Below, piece by piece: positions 8,043-16,229 of a DNA stretch of 18,232 nucleotides. This stretch comes from Gammaproteobacteria bacterium (GTDB lineage: Bacteria; Pseudomonadota; Gammaproteobacteria; Steroidobacterales; Steroidobacteraceae). The position numbers were made by a program, and so were the translations under genes. The stretch covers positions 1 through 18,232 of the forward strand of contig JAQGOE010000007.1 in NCBI GenBank assembly GCA_028293725.1. The letters run 5' to 3'. The notes under the pieces are model-generated. The model made no database searches and was not told the origin of the DNA. It worked only from the letters and a program-made list of their open reading frames with translations. Each line of letters starts with the position of its first letter. The first letter of the stretch is position 1.

Positions 8043-9074
8043 TCATTCCGCCGCGGCGCGGATTCCTCCAACGAGTTTCGCCTGGGGAACTCCCTCGGGC
8101 GCGATGTCTTCCAACACCTCCATGAAGCTCTTCGACACCAGGCGCCGCGCCCGCTCCAACAGCAGCGGCACGGGACTGGACGGCTCATACCTGCGAAAGA
8201 ACAACACCGCTGCATCTATAGCGCGAATTGCTTCCTGGCGCGACTTAATAATTTCAACACCGTCCGCTGACCCCGACACTTCGGCGCCAGCCGTGCCATC
8301 TGCACGGGCGAAAATGTCCGGCGCCAGCCCGGCTGACAGCAACGCCTGCGGGTCGGTCGCGCGAGCCGCGAGATGCTCAGTCAGGACTTTTCGTATGCGG
8401 GCGAGCGGCTTGGCAAGGGCCGCAAAATCCGGCGCGGACTGCGGACCGGCGTGGTGTTGCATGTTGGCGACGATACTGTCGAGCGCGACGCCTGCGGCGG
8501 CCAGCTCGCCGACCAAAATCGACAGCTCCTCGATGGGCGCGGCCGCCAGAGCCGCCTCGATCTGCGCGCTGCCCGGTGCGTTGCGGTCCGTATCCGTGGC
8601 CTCGAGCTGCCCGGTCGCGAGCTCAACATCCCGGAGGGTGAAGGTGCCGAATTGGCGCTGGGAGATGATGGGAGAGCGCCGCAGCGGCGCCACGATCGCC
8701 ATCGGGTCGGCGAGGCAATTCAAGGCGTTTTGCCGCAACAGCGCATCGTCCTGCACTCGCGGGAACACGAGATCCCAACACTGCGTCAGCCAGCAGTCCG
8801 CCACCGTCAGGACTACGCAGAAGGCCTTGATTCCTTCGACTCGTAGTGTCGCCGCGGCCAGGTGCGTCAGCAACCGCAAGTCGCGACTTTGCGCCAGTGC
8901 CTTGAGCGCCTGCGTGCGAACACCAGGCCAGTCGATGTCCGGACGCACTGAAGTATCGCCGCCAAAGACCCGAAAAGCGTCGAAGCTCGCGAGCAGTTGC
9001 GTGTCCTCCAGATCGATCCCACACGGGGCGTCCACGGAGACCGGCTCACATAACGGCGAGTTATTCGTCACCAC
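8043..9074 (-). CDS. tssA: T6SS protein TssA (ImpA family), first gene of the operon
   Basis: Ring-forming protein that primes and caps the growing tube and sheath. The ImpA N-terminal domain is clear: PLCEPVSVDAPCGIDLED near residue 7, then DWPGVRTQALKALAQSRDLR, LLTHLAAATLRVEG and CWDLVFPRV to about 105, and RQNALNCLADPMAIVAPLRR with ISQRQFG. The last 100 residues (RYEPSSPVPLLLERARRLV, SFMEVLEDIAPEG) are the short C-terminal ending seen in TssA1-type proteins of about 340 residues. Start: two tandem GTG codons at 9069-9074; the first has AGGA nine bases upstream. A start further upstream, to 9161, adds basic residues without family similarity and was not used. tssB begins 27 bases after its stop. 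Confidence 0.9.
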   Translation of the reverse strand: MVTNNSPLCEPVSVDAPCGIDLEDTQLLASFDAFRVFGGDTSVRPDIDWPGVRTQALKALAQSRDLRLLTHLAAATLRVEGIKAFCVVLTVADCWLTQCWDLVFPRVQDDALLRQNALNCLADPMAIVAPLRRSPIISQRQFGTFTLRDVELATGQLEATDTDRNAPGSAQIEAALAAAPIEELSILVGELAAAGVALDSIVANMQHHAGPQSAPDFAALAKPLARIRKVLTEHLAARATDPQALLSAGLAPDIFARADGTAGAEVSGSADGVEIIKSRQEAIRAIDAAVLFFRRYEPSSPVPLLLERARRLVSKSFMEVLEDIAPEGVPQAKLVGGIRAAAE

Positions 9075-9110
9075 GCGTGCGCGTCCTGCTTTGACTAACT
9101 TCCCCGCGGG

Positions 9111-9116
9111 ACTATA
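9111..9116 (-). promoter_or_regulatory. Possible -10 element for the T6SS operon
   Basis: TATAGT on the minus strand, about 37 bases before the tssA start, matches five of six bases of the sigma-70 -10 consensus. No good -35 hexamer is found 16-18 bases further up, so it would be weak or activator-dependent. Confidence 0.25.
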
Positions 9117-9306
9117 ACAGCGAGCGCGGCGATGTTTTCGTTGGGGAACGAGTCGTTGCACTGTCTCGTGCTGGTTTAATCAACATGATCTCGCTGGATG
9201 AATTCTCAGGCTCGGAAGCGTGGCCGCCGGATACCAACGTCTGCCGCCGATGAATCGTATCCAACACGCGACACATCGATAATCAAACACGCAATCAGGC
9301 TCTGCG

Positions 9307-9350
9307 CGCTCTGAGCTTTGCGCTAGAGCGGCCGCTGCGTACCCGGCGGC
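9307..9350. repeat. Two adjacent stem-loops in the intergenic region
   Basis: First hairpin: CGCTCT, bulged G, AGC, loop TTTGC, then GCT AGAGCG (9307-9330), giving nine pairs with one bulge. The second follows at once: GCCGC at 9331-9335 pairs with GCGGC at 9346-9350 around a ten-base loop. No T-run follows on either strand, so this is not a standard terminator. It could be an RNA structure, an operator or a remnant; function is unknown. Confidence 0.45.
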
Positions 9351-9838
9351 GCGTACTCTGCGAACTCGATCCAGGAACGCCTGCCCTTCGTGAGCGGACA
9401 CTATCTTCTTTCTTGCCGCGATCGTCAGCCGCCCCGCGCGTGAGATAGGGGGCCCGCGCCAACAGCTCGAATTCCGCCTCGCCACCGTATCGCACGCGTA
9501 CTGTGCGAGCCCCGTCGCAGCGCGCCCGCTTTTGGCGCGCGACGGTTGCGCCCGCCCCACCAAGGTGCATGACGACACCCGTCGGCCGCGACCGAAGTCC
9601 CGATGTTAGGTCAAACTCGCCGCATACGAGCCGGCCTGGTTTCACCTACACGAAAACGACTTGCGCGCCAGTAAACCCTATGGTACGAATTGCGTGCTGC
9701 GATGCATGGGGGATCGCAGGCATTCGCGCGAGGTGTTGTATGAAAGCACGTGGTTAAGAGTGCTGACCTCGCAAGTACGCTGACTGCCTGCGTGACGGAC
9801 CACGCGCCCTATTCATTTTCAGACAGGGTCCGCAAGAC

Positions 9839-12427
9839 ATGCACGCCAATCCGAAATTGACTTACGCTATTTCCGCCATTCTGGGTACCACCTCCACAGG
9901 GCTCAGTCTGACGGCTCGCGCAGCCGACGCGACCGATTCCGAAGGGATCCAGGAAGTCACTGTCACCGCGCAGCGCCGCACAGAGAATCTGCAGGACGTG
10001 CCGATCACGGTCCAGGCGATGACCTCCGAGACGTTGCAGCAACTCAACGTCACGACGCTCGACGATTTCATCAAGTATCTGCCCAACGTGACCCAGGCGA
10101 GCAATGGCCCTGGCCAGAGCGCTGTTTACATGCGCGGCCTCTCGATCGGCTCGGCGGGCAGCCAGAGCACCGGTACCAATGGCCAGATCCCGAACGTCGC
10201 GGTCTATCTCGACGACCAGTCGGCATCGCTCCCAGGCCGCAACCTCGACGTCTATGCCGCGGACCTGGAGCGCATCGAAGTCCTCGAGGGACCGCAGGGC
10301 ACACTGTTCGGATCGGGCGCCGAGGCCGGCGTACTGCGCTATATCACGAACAAACCGAAGCTCGACGTCACCGAGGGCAGCGTCAATGCGGCCTACAGTT
10401 ACACGGCCCACGGAGATCCCAACAGCGCGCTCGACGCTGTGCTCAATTTGCCTATCGTCGCGGATACGCTGGCGATCCGCGCGGTCATCTACAGTGACAA
10501 ACGTGGCGGCTACATCAACAACGTCCCCGGAACGTTCTCGCGCGCCAGTACGGATCTCGGTATCGCCAATGGCAACGGCGGCGTGGTACCGACCAACAGC
10601 GTCTCCATCAATAACAACAACCTGGTGGCTAACGGCATCAATCCGGTCAGCTACGAGGGGTTTCGTCTCTCGGGCTTCTACAAGGTAAACGACGACTGGA
10701 ACGTGCTGCTCACGCAGAGCTATCAGAACATGGATGCGCAGGGCGTCTTCTACGAGATGCCCTACGCGTCCCAGGGCACGACATTCGGCCCCACCGGCAA
10801 GCCAATCGGCAGCCAGCCGCTGCCGCCGTTGTCCGTGAACCTGTTCAATCCTTCGTATGACAAGGACAAGTTCGAAAATACGGCACTGACCATCAATGGC
10901 CGGATCGGCCCTCTGAAGGCGGTCTACAGCGCCGCGTACCTGGTGCGCAACGTCGACCAGGTGAATGATTACACCAACTATGCCCGTGGCGTGTACGGGT
11001 ACTACTACCAGTGCGCGGGCTATTCCAAGAATCCGAACGACGGGGCCTGCTACACCCCCAGCTCGACCTGGGAAGAGAAAGAGCGCAACACTCACCAGAG
11101 CCACGAAATCCGGCTCAGCACGCCGGACGACTGGCGCATACGCGGCGTCGGTGGCATCTACTACGAGCAGTTCGTAATCCAGGACGACACCGAATGGCTG
11201 TACAAGAGTGTGCCGACGTGCTCGCCGACGCTCAATGTAAACTGCTTCAATGATGTCCAGCAGTTTGCCGGCGCCTACGCGATCGGCTCGAACGGCGTAA
11301 AGAACGACAACGTCGGGTTCTTCGACAACTTTCAACGCACCATCGACCAGAAGGCAGCCTTCGGCTCGGTCGATATCGGGATCATTCCCAAGGTTCTGAC
11401 CTTGACCGCGGGCACCCGCTACTACCGGTTCAACGAGAAGGAAGTCGGCGGCGACGTGGGCAGTTTCTATTGCAAAGCCTTCTCCCCGACCAACTACTTC
11501 GGACCTTGCCTGGCGCCCTACGGCTCGGATCTGAATACGCAGAATCCCAACAGCTCGAAGTATTCCGGCTTCCGCAGCCGGGCCAATTTGAGCTGGAACG
11601 TTACCGACGACGTGCTCGCTTACTACACCTGGTCCCAGGGCTTCCGCCCGGGTGGCTTCAACCGCGGCGTGTCGGGTCACCTGCCGACCACACCCGGGGA
11701 CCCAAAGACCGATCAGTACTTCACGCCTGCCACCTACAAACCCGACTCGCTCACCAATAACGAGCTGGGTTTCAAAACGCTGTGGTTCCACCATCGTCTG
11801 CAGGTCAACGGGGCCGTTTACCAGGAGGACTGGAAGGACGCGCAGGTTAACTTCTTCGACCCGCAGGGCGGCCTTGGCAACCTGCAGTTCGCCACCAACG
11901 GACCGAACTACCGGGTGCGGGGCGCCGAGCTGCAGATCATCGCCAAGGTCATCTACGGATTGACGGTCCAAGGCTCGGCGTCGTACAACAACAGTACTCA
12001 GACCAACTCACCGTTCCTGATCAATAACAATCCCTTGAGCGCGACGTATGGGCAACCAATCACGTCGGTTGCGAACCCCTACGGCCCCGTCGGCAGCCCG
12101 TTGGCCAACGCGCCGCTGGCCCAGTGGAACATCCGGGTCCGCGACGAGTTCTCGCTTGGGGAATACAACGCTTTCTGGCAGATTGGCGCGCAGCACATCG
12201 GCGACTCGCTGTCCGCGACGGGAAATGTCGTGGCATTCGATCAGCCTTCCTATACGACCTACGATGCCTCGTTCGGGGTCGCGAAGGGTGCCTGGAACCT
12301 GCAGATTTTCGGCCAGAACCTGACCTCCGTAAACGCCAGTACCGGCACGAACGGCGGTCAGTTCGTCGAGGCGGAGACCGTGGTCCGCCCCAGGGTCGCG
12401 GGCCTGCGATTCGGCTATAAGTACTGA
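9839..12427 (+). CDS. TonB-dependent outer-membrane receptor
   Basis: Outer-membrane beta-barrel that imports a ligand using TonB/ExbBD energy. 862 residues. A signal peptide is visible at 1-28 (cleavage near TARA/AD), then a probable TonB box IQEVTVTA at 37-44 and a plug domain to about 170 with NLQDVPITVQAM, PNVAVYLDD and LERIEVLEGPQGTLFGSGAEAG. The barrel follows and ends in an aromatic residue (GLRFGYKY), as needed for BAM insertion. The plug is of the type common in sphingomonads and Steroidobacter-like bacteria, where ligands are mostly unknown. All six cysteines occur as three close pairs (392/404, 461/469, 545/557) in what should be surface loops. The ligand cannot be told from sequence. 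A sulfotransferase gene starts 25 bases downstream, probably in the same transcript. No anti-sigma/sigma pair is nearby. Confidence 0.94.
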   Translation: MHANPKLTYAISAILGTTSTGLSLTARAADATDSEGIQEVTVTAQRRTENLQDVPITVQAMTSETLQQLNVTTLDDFIKYLPNVTQASNGPGQSAVYMRGLSIGSAGSQSTGTNGQIPNVAVYLDDQSASLPGRNLDVYAADLERIEVLEGPQGTLFGSGAEAGVLRYITNKPKLDVTEGSVNAAYSYTAHGDPNSALDAVLNLPIVADTLAIRAVIYSDKRGGYINNVPGTFSRASTDLGIANGNGGVVPTNSVSINNNNLVANGINPVSYEGFRLSGFYKVNDDWNVLLTQSYQNMDAQGVFYEMPYASQGTTFGPTGKPIGSQPLPPLSVNLFNPSYDKDKFENTALTINGRIGPLKAVYSAAYLVRNVDQVNDYTNYARGVYGYYYQCAGYSKNPNDGACYTPSSTWEEKERNTHQSHEIRLSTPDDWRIRGVGGIYYEQFVIQDDTEWLYKSVPTCSPTLNVNCFNDVQQFAGAYAIGSNGVKNDNVGFFDNFQRTIDQKAAFGSVDIGIIPKVLTLTAGTRYYRFNEKEVGGDVGSFYCKAFSPTNYFGPCLAPYGSDLNTQNPNSSKYSGFRSRANLSWNVTDDVLAYYTWSQGFRPGGFNRGVSGHLPTTPGDPKTDQYFTPATYKPDSLTNNELGFKTLWFHHRLQVNGAVYQEDWKDAQVNFFDPQGGLGNLQFATNGPNYRVRGAELQIIAKVIYGLTVQGSASYNNSTQTNSPFLINNNPLSATYGQPITSVANPYGPVGSPLANAPLAQWNIRVRDEFSLGEYNAFWQIGAQHIGDSLSATGNVVAFDQPSYTTYDASFGVAKGAWNLQIFGQNLTSVNASTGTNGGQFVEAETVVRPRVAGLRFGYKY

Positions 12428-12452
12428 GTCTCGAGTCCCCGGATCCCCAGTA

Positions 12453-14465
12453 GTGGAAGCAGCACTCGCGGATGCTCCGACCCATCGCCTGGCGAGCGAG
12501 GTACGGCGCATCCGCGAGCTTCTCAACCAGAGCCAGTTCGCCGCCGCGGCCGAGGCTTCACAAACCTTACTCGCGGACGCGCCAGAGAACCGGGATGTGT
12601 CGTACATGCTGGCGGTGAGCCAGCGGTACCTGAACCTCATACCCCAGGCGCTGGCGACACTGGCCGAACTGGAGAAGCACCACCCTGACTATGGAAGGTT
12701 GTTTCAGGAGCGCGGCCACTGCTACGTGACTCGGCGAGCAGCGGAGCCCGCCATCGAGGCTTTCACACGCGCTGTTGCTTTGAACGGATCGCTGCCCGCG
12801 AGCTGGCGAGCGCTGCAGACGCTATACGGCATCACGGGCCAGAAGGCTCAGGCCGATCACGCGGCCGGGCAATTGGCGAACCTTGAAGCCCTGCCTAGCG
12901 AAGTCGTCACTGCGTTCAGCATGTATGCCGACGGGGAGATTGTCGAGGCCGAGCGGGTTGTGAGGCAGTTCCTTCTCACTCACGGCAATCATGTCGAAGG
13001 CATGCGGCTACTCGCGAAGATAGGCATGCAGTTGGATGTCGTGGACGATGCCGAATATTTACTCGAGAGCGTCCTGATGATCGCGCCGGCATACGACGCG
13101 GCCCGCTACGAGTATGCGCTCGCCCTGCTCCAACGGCACAAGCACGTCCAGGCCCGCGAGCAGATCGAAAAGCTCCTGAAGACGGATCCCGACAATCGGG
13201 TCTATCGCACTACGCATGCGACGATCTGCACCGGCTTTGGCGATTATGAGCGGGCGCTGCCTCTGTACCGGGAGATCCTGGCCGAGACGCCGCAGGGCGC
13301 GGAACTGCACCTGTCGATTGCCCACGCGTTGAAGACACTCGGCAGGACGGAGGAAGCGGTAGCCTCTTACCGGGCTGCTGTGACGGCGCGCCCCGGCTTC
13401 GGCGAGGCCTACTGGAGCCTTGCCAATCTAAAGACCTATCGGTTCACGGATGTTGAAATCGCCCGTATGCGCGCCGAGGAAGGCGTTGCGAGGGTTGCGG
13501 TCAAAGATCGGTATCACTTGTGTTTTGCCTTGGGAAAAGCGCTCGAGGACCGCGCCGACTATGCGCAGTCGTTCGCTTACTACGAGCGTGGCAACTCCCT
13601 GAAGAAAGTCGAATGTCGGTACCGGCCGGAAATGACCGAGCGCAATGCCCAGCAGCAGATGTCGGTCTGTACGCGAGAGTTCTTCGCCGCGCGCCAAGGC
13701 TGGGGGTCGCCGGAGCGGTCGCCCATCTTTGTCGTGGGACTGCCGCGCTCGGGCTCAACTTTGATAGAGCAAATTCTCGCCTCTCACTCGCAAGTGGAGG
13801 GGACCATGGAACTCGCGGACATTCCGCGGCTCGTGCAGGATCTCCAGGGGCGCGAGACCGCGACGTCCTCCGCAGCGCGCTACCCCGCAGTGCTGGCAGA
13901 GTTATCCGCGGACGACTGTCAGCGCCTGGGCGAGAAATACCTGGCGGATACCCTCGTCTACCGCAAAGGCGCGCCCTACTTCATTGACAAGATGCCCAAC
14001 AACTTCCGGCACCTGGGCCTCATCCACCTCATTCTGCCGAACGCCACCATCATCGACGCCCGCCGGGAGCCGCTCGCCTGTTGCTTCAGCAACTTCAAGC
14101 AGCTGTTCGCCTCGGGACAGCAGTTCACGTACGGCTTCGACGACATCGCCCGTTACTATCGGCTGTATGTCGAGCTCATGGCGCACTGGGACGGGGCCCT
14201 GCCTGGAAAAATCCTGCGGGTACAACATGAGGACGTCGTGGCGGATCTCGAGGCGAGCGTGCGCCGAATTCTGGAGTTCTGTGGGCTCGAGTTCGAGCCG
14301 GGCTGCGTCGAGTTTCATAAGACCCGGCGAGCGGTGCATACAGCGAGCTCAGAGCAGGTCAGGCAGCCGATCAATCGCGACGGCGTCGACCACTGGCGTC
14401 ACTTCGAGCCCTGGCTGGGGCCTTTGAAAGCCACGCTGGGGTCCCTGGTGTCGGCTGCCCCTTAA
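12453..14465 (+). CDS. TPR-repeat sulfotransferase fusion protein
   Basis: Transfers a sulfate group from PAPS to an unknown acceptor, probably in the cytoplasm as no signal peptide or membrane segment is seen. 670 residues. Residues 1 to about 340 are tandem TPR helices (for example VSYMLAVSQRYLNLIPQALATL, AVASYRAAVTARPGFGEAYW). The sulfotransferase domain starts near 425: the 5'-phosphosulfate loop VVGLPRSGST at 427-436, EGTMELADI shortly after, IDKMPNNFRHLGLIH, and the 3'-phosphate motif RREPLACCFSNFKQLF from about 537. This is the TPR-containing Sulfotransfer family, related in layout to protein tyrosine sulfotransferases. The start is GTG with a poor ribosome binding site, so translation may depend on the receptor gene upstream. 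The acceptor could be a peptide, glycan or small molecule; TPRs suggest a protein partner, which is inference. Confidence 0.9.
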   Translation: MEAALADAPTHRLASEVRRIRELLNQSQFAAAAEASQTLLADAPENRDVSYMLAVSQRYLNLIPQALATLAELEKHHPDYGRLFQERGHCYVTRRAAEPAIEAFTRAVALNGSLPASWRALQTLYGITGQKAQADHAAGQLANLEALPSEVVTAFSMYADGEIVEAERVVRQFLLTHGNHVEGMRLLAKIGMQLDVVDDAEYLLESVLMIAPAYDAARYEYALALLQRHKHVQAREQIEKLLKTDPDNRVYRTTHATICTGFGDYERALPLYREILAETPQGAELHLSIAHALKTLGRTEEAVASYRAAVTARPGFGEAYWSLANLKTYRFTDVEIARMRAEEGVARVAVKDRYHLCFALGKALEDRADYAQSFAYYERGNSLKKVECRYRPEMTERNAQQQMSVCTREFFAARQGWGSPERSPIFVVGLPRSGSTLIEQILASHSQVEGTMELADIPRLVQDLQGRETATSSAARYPAVLAELSADDCQRLGEKYLADTLVYRKGAPYFIDKMPNNFRHLGLIHLILPNATIIDARREPLACCFSNFKQLFASGQQFTYGFDDIARYYRLYVELMAHWDGALPGKILRVQHEDVVADLEASVRRILEFCGLEFEPGCVEFHKTRRAVHTASSEQVRQPINRDGVDHWRHFEPWLGPLKATLGSLVSAAP

Positions 14466-14492
14466 CGCCTGCGGTGCGGACGCCACTAGGCG
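14466..14492. terminator. Possible stem-loop between convergent operons
   Basis: CGCCT (14466-14470) pairs with AGGCG (14488-14492), with a nested GCG/CGC pair in the loop, directly after the sulfotransferase stop and before the convergent SDR stop. No T-run follows, so intrinsic termination is uncertain. The location in the 37-base gap between converging genes is the main support. Confidence 0.3.
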
Positions 14493-14502
14493 ACCCCCGG
14501 AC

Positions 14503-15279
14503 TCAGGCCGCCAGCCAGCCGCCGTCTACAACGAGGTTGGTTCCTGTTATGAACGTAGCCCGATCACTCGCCAGGAACACAGCTGCGTTGGCAATGTCCT
14601 CCGGCCGGCCCAATCGCGGCCATGGAGTGCGCCGGCGAGCGTTATCCAGCAGCGCCGGATCCATCGGCAGGCCGGGCTTGCCGGTGATAACTTTTCCTGG
14701 CGAGATGCAGTTGCAGACAACGAGTTGCTTCGCGTAGTCGACGGCGATCTGCTTCGTGATGTAGATGGCGCCCGCCTTGCTCACACCGTAGGCCGTGTCC
14801 CGGGGAGAGTTCACGATGCCTTGCTGCGACCCGAGGTTGATTACGCGGCCTCTGACCTCGTTCAGCGGCTCCTGGGTGATCATTTGTTGAACGGCACGCT
14901 TACACCCGTAGAACATCCCGGTCATGTTGACCCCCATCACCCGCTCCCAGTCCGCCTCGCTGGACTCGAGCAGGCCGGTGCCTGAAAAGATGGCGGCGTT
15001 GTTGATCATGATATCGAGCCGGCCGTACCGCTCGACGGCCATGCTAATCATTTGATCTACGTCTTCCCAACGCCGCACGTCGGCCTGCGAGAAGCACGCT
15101 TTCCCGCCCGCGCGGGTGATGCAATCGACGGTGGGCTCGCCGCCTTCGAGAGGCTCCGATCTGACATCGGCGACCACCACGTTCGCGCCCTCGGCCGCGA
15201 AGCTCATGGCGATGGCGCGGCCTATTCCGGAGCTGGCGCCGGTGACGACGGCCGTTTTTCCGCTCAGCAGGTTGGACAT
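14503..15279 (-). CDS. Short-chain dehydrogenase/reductase, NAD(H)-type
   Basis: Classical SDR oxidoreductase of 258 residues with a Rossmann fold; oxidises or reduces an alcohol/carbonyl of unknown identity. The cofactor motif TGASSGIG is at 13-20, Asp38 ends the second strand (favouring NAD over NADP), NNAA is at 93-96, and Asn118, Ser151, Tyr164 and Lys168 (in YGVSK) form the catalytic tetrad. The C-terminus FITGTNLVVDGGWLAA is typical. Start: ATG at 15277-15279 with GAAGG seven bases upstream gives the usual SDR opening (MSNLLSGKTAVVTG). An ATG at 15298-15300, just after the hydrolase stop, is the alternative. It is the last gene of the ATPase-hydrolase-SDR operon, so it probably acts on a product of the hydrolase step, which is inference. 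Confidence 0.92.
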   Translation of the reverse strand: MSNLLSGKTAVVTGASSGIGRAIAMSFAAEGANVVVADVRSEPLEGGEPTVDCITRAGGKACFSQADVRRWEDVDQMISMAVERYGRLDIMINNAAIFSGTGLLESSEADWERVMGVNMTGMFYGCKRAVQQMITQEPLNEVRGRVINLGSQQGIVNSPRDTAYGVSKAGAIYITKQIAVDYAKQLVVCNCISPGKVITGKPGLPMDPALLDNARRRTPWPRLGRPEDIANAAVFLASDRATFITGTNLVVDGGWLAA

Positions 15280-15286
15280 GTGGGGA

Positions 15287-15291
15287 CCTTC
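15287..15291 (-). promoter_or_regulatory. Ribosome binding site deciding the SDR start
   Basis: GAAGG on the minus strand, seven bases before ATG at 15277-15279. It favours this start over the ATG 21 bases upstream, which has no Shine-Dalgarno. Confidence 0.6.
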
Positions 15292-15302
15292 AATACTCAT
15301 GA

Positions 15303-16229
15303 TCAAACCGGGGGGCCGGCACGCTGCGCGATCAGCCCGTACTCCTCCGGCCTGCGGTAACGGGCGAAATCGAAGTTCACCCGCCGGCAGGTGTCAATCA
15401 AACCCAGATCGGCGCGATGCACGATGACGTCGTCGTCGTTCGACACGGAGAGCGCGGCCATCTCGCCGGTGGGAGCGATGATGCAGGAGCCGCCGATGAG
15501 CGCCTGGCCGTCTTCCAATCCGGCCTTGGCGGCGGCGGCGACCCAGAGCGTGTTCTGGTAGGCGCCGGCCTGCATGGGCAGATGATTGTGAAACATGCGC
15601 AGATGCGCCAGCGCCGGCGCCTCATCCAATTCCACCGGAGTGTTGTACCCCAACACGACGACCTGCGCACCGTTCAGACACAGCATTCGATAGGTTTCCG
15701 GCCACCGGCGGTCGTTGCACAGACTCAGGCCGACCCGCGCACCCCGATAGGGAAACACTGGGAATCCCAGGTTTCCCGGCTCGAAATAGCGGCGCTCCAG
15801 GTGGGTCGTGACACCTGCCTCCGTGTTCTCGGAGCCGGGAATGTGCATCTTGCGATAGCGGCCGATCACAGCACCATCCGGCCCGACCAGGGCCATGCTG
15901 TTGAAGCGCCGTCGGCGACCGCCCTCCTCGCTGAGCTCCGCATAGCCAAGGGCAAACCCTATGCCCAGCCGGCGGGCCGCGTCGAACAGCGGTTGGGTCA
16001 GCGGCCCCGGTAGTTGCGTCTCGTAGAACGCATCGATTTCCTGGGGGTCTTCGAGTGCCCAGCGGGGGAAGAACGTCGTCAATGCCATTTCCGGAAACAC
16101 GGCGAGCTCGGCCCCCGCCGCGGCGGCCCGTTCCAACAGACTCACCAGCCGGCCGACGGTCGCGGCCCGAGAGGCGTCGCGTTGCACGGGACCGGTCTGG
16201 CAGACAGCCAGTGTGAGAAATTGAGTCAT
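15303..16229 (-). CDS. N-carbamoyl-D-amino-acid hydrolase-like carbon-nitrogen hydrolase
   Basis: Nitrilase-superfamily amidase of 308 residues. It resembles Agrobacterium D-carbamoylase, which splits N-carbamoyl-D-amino acids to the amino acid, CO2 and ammonia, as recalled along nearly the whole length. Shared stretches include ELALTTFFPRW-like FPEMALTTFFPRW (45-57), FYETQLPGP, GIGFALGYAEL, RRYFEPGNLGFPV, the nucleophile region CNDRRWPETYR, GYNTP, MQAGAYQN and a YGLIAQR ending. The catalytic triad is Glu47, Lys127, Cys171; Arg174/Arg175, which hold the substrate carboxylate in the known enzyme, are kept. The ATG overlaps the ABC ATPase stop (ATGA) and has AAGG seven bases upstream, so the two are translationally coupled. 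An open frame extends upstream to 16382 but lies in the ATPase gene and lacks family similarity. No hydantoinase is visible, so the natural substrate may differ. Confidence 0.88.
   Translation of the reverse strand: MTQFLTLAVCQTGPVQRDASRAATVGRLVSLLERAAAAGAELAVFPEMALTTFFPRWALEDPQEIDAFYETQLPGPLTQPLFDAARRLGIGFALGYAELSEEGGRRRRFNSMALVGPDGAVIGRYRKMHIPGSENTEAGVTTHLERRYFEPGNLGFPVFPYRGARVGLSLCNDRRWPETYRMLCLNGAQVVVLGYNTPVELDEAPALAHLRMFHNHLPMQAGAYQNTLWVAAAAKAGLEDGQALIGGSCIIAPTGEMAALSVSNDDDVIVHRADLGLIDTCRRVNFDFARYRRPEEYGLIAQRAGPPV

Larger units (their letters stand above)
9075..9838. other. 764-base intergenic region between divergent tssA and TonB receptor genes
   Basis: No convincing gene. Open frames on the minus strand at 9180-9578 and 9295-9645 and on the plus strand at 9503-9757 have no recognisable domain and overlap one another, and their translations are rich in Arg, Ala and Ser, as random GC-rich frames are. 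The stretch must hold the control regions of both flanking operons. Visible structure: two adjacent stem-loops at 9307-9350, and two short inverted repeats close to the receptor start: AGCAC/GTGCT at 9745-9764 with a ten-base loop, and GCGTG/CACGC at 9790-9805 with a six-base loop. The receptor start has only a partial Shine-Dalgarno (AGGGT). Confidence 0.6.

Noticed and set aside
9156..9176. Sigma-54-like promoter (CAGCACG...GTGCA on the minus strand) upstream of tssA
   Set aside because: The -24 element has AG instead of GG and the spacing to the GC of the -12 element is one base too long.
9295..9645. Minus-strand open frame of 116 codons in the intergenic region
   Set aside because: No recognised family, overlaps another frame of equal quality, no good ribosome binding site noticed. 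It could be a decayed gene, but nothing supports that.
9809..11971. A 720-codon open frame on the minus strand, opposite the TonB receptor gene
   Set aside because: It is antisense to a clear receptor gene, has no recognisable domain, and its Val/Arg/Asp-rich composition is that of a mirror frame in GC-rich DNA.
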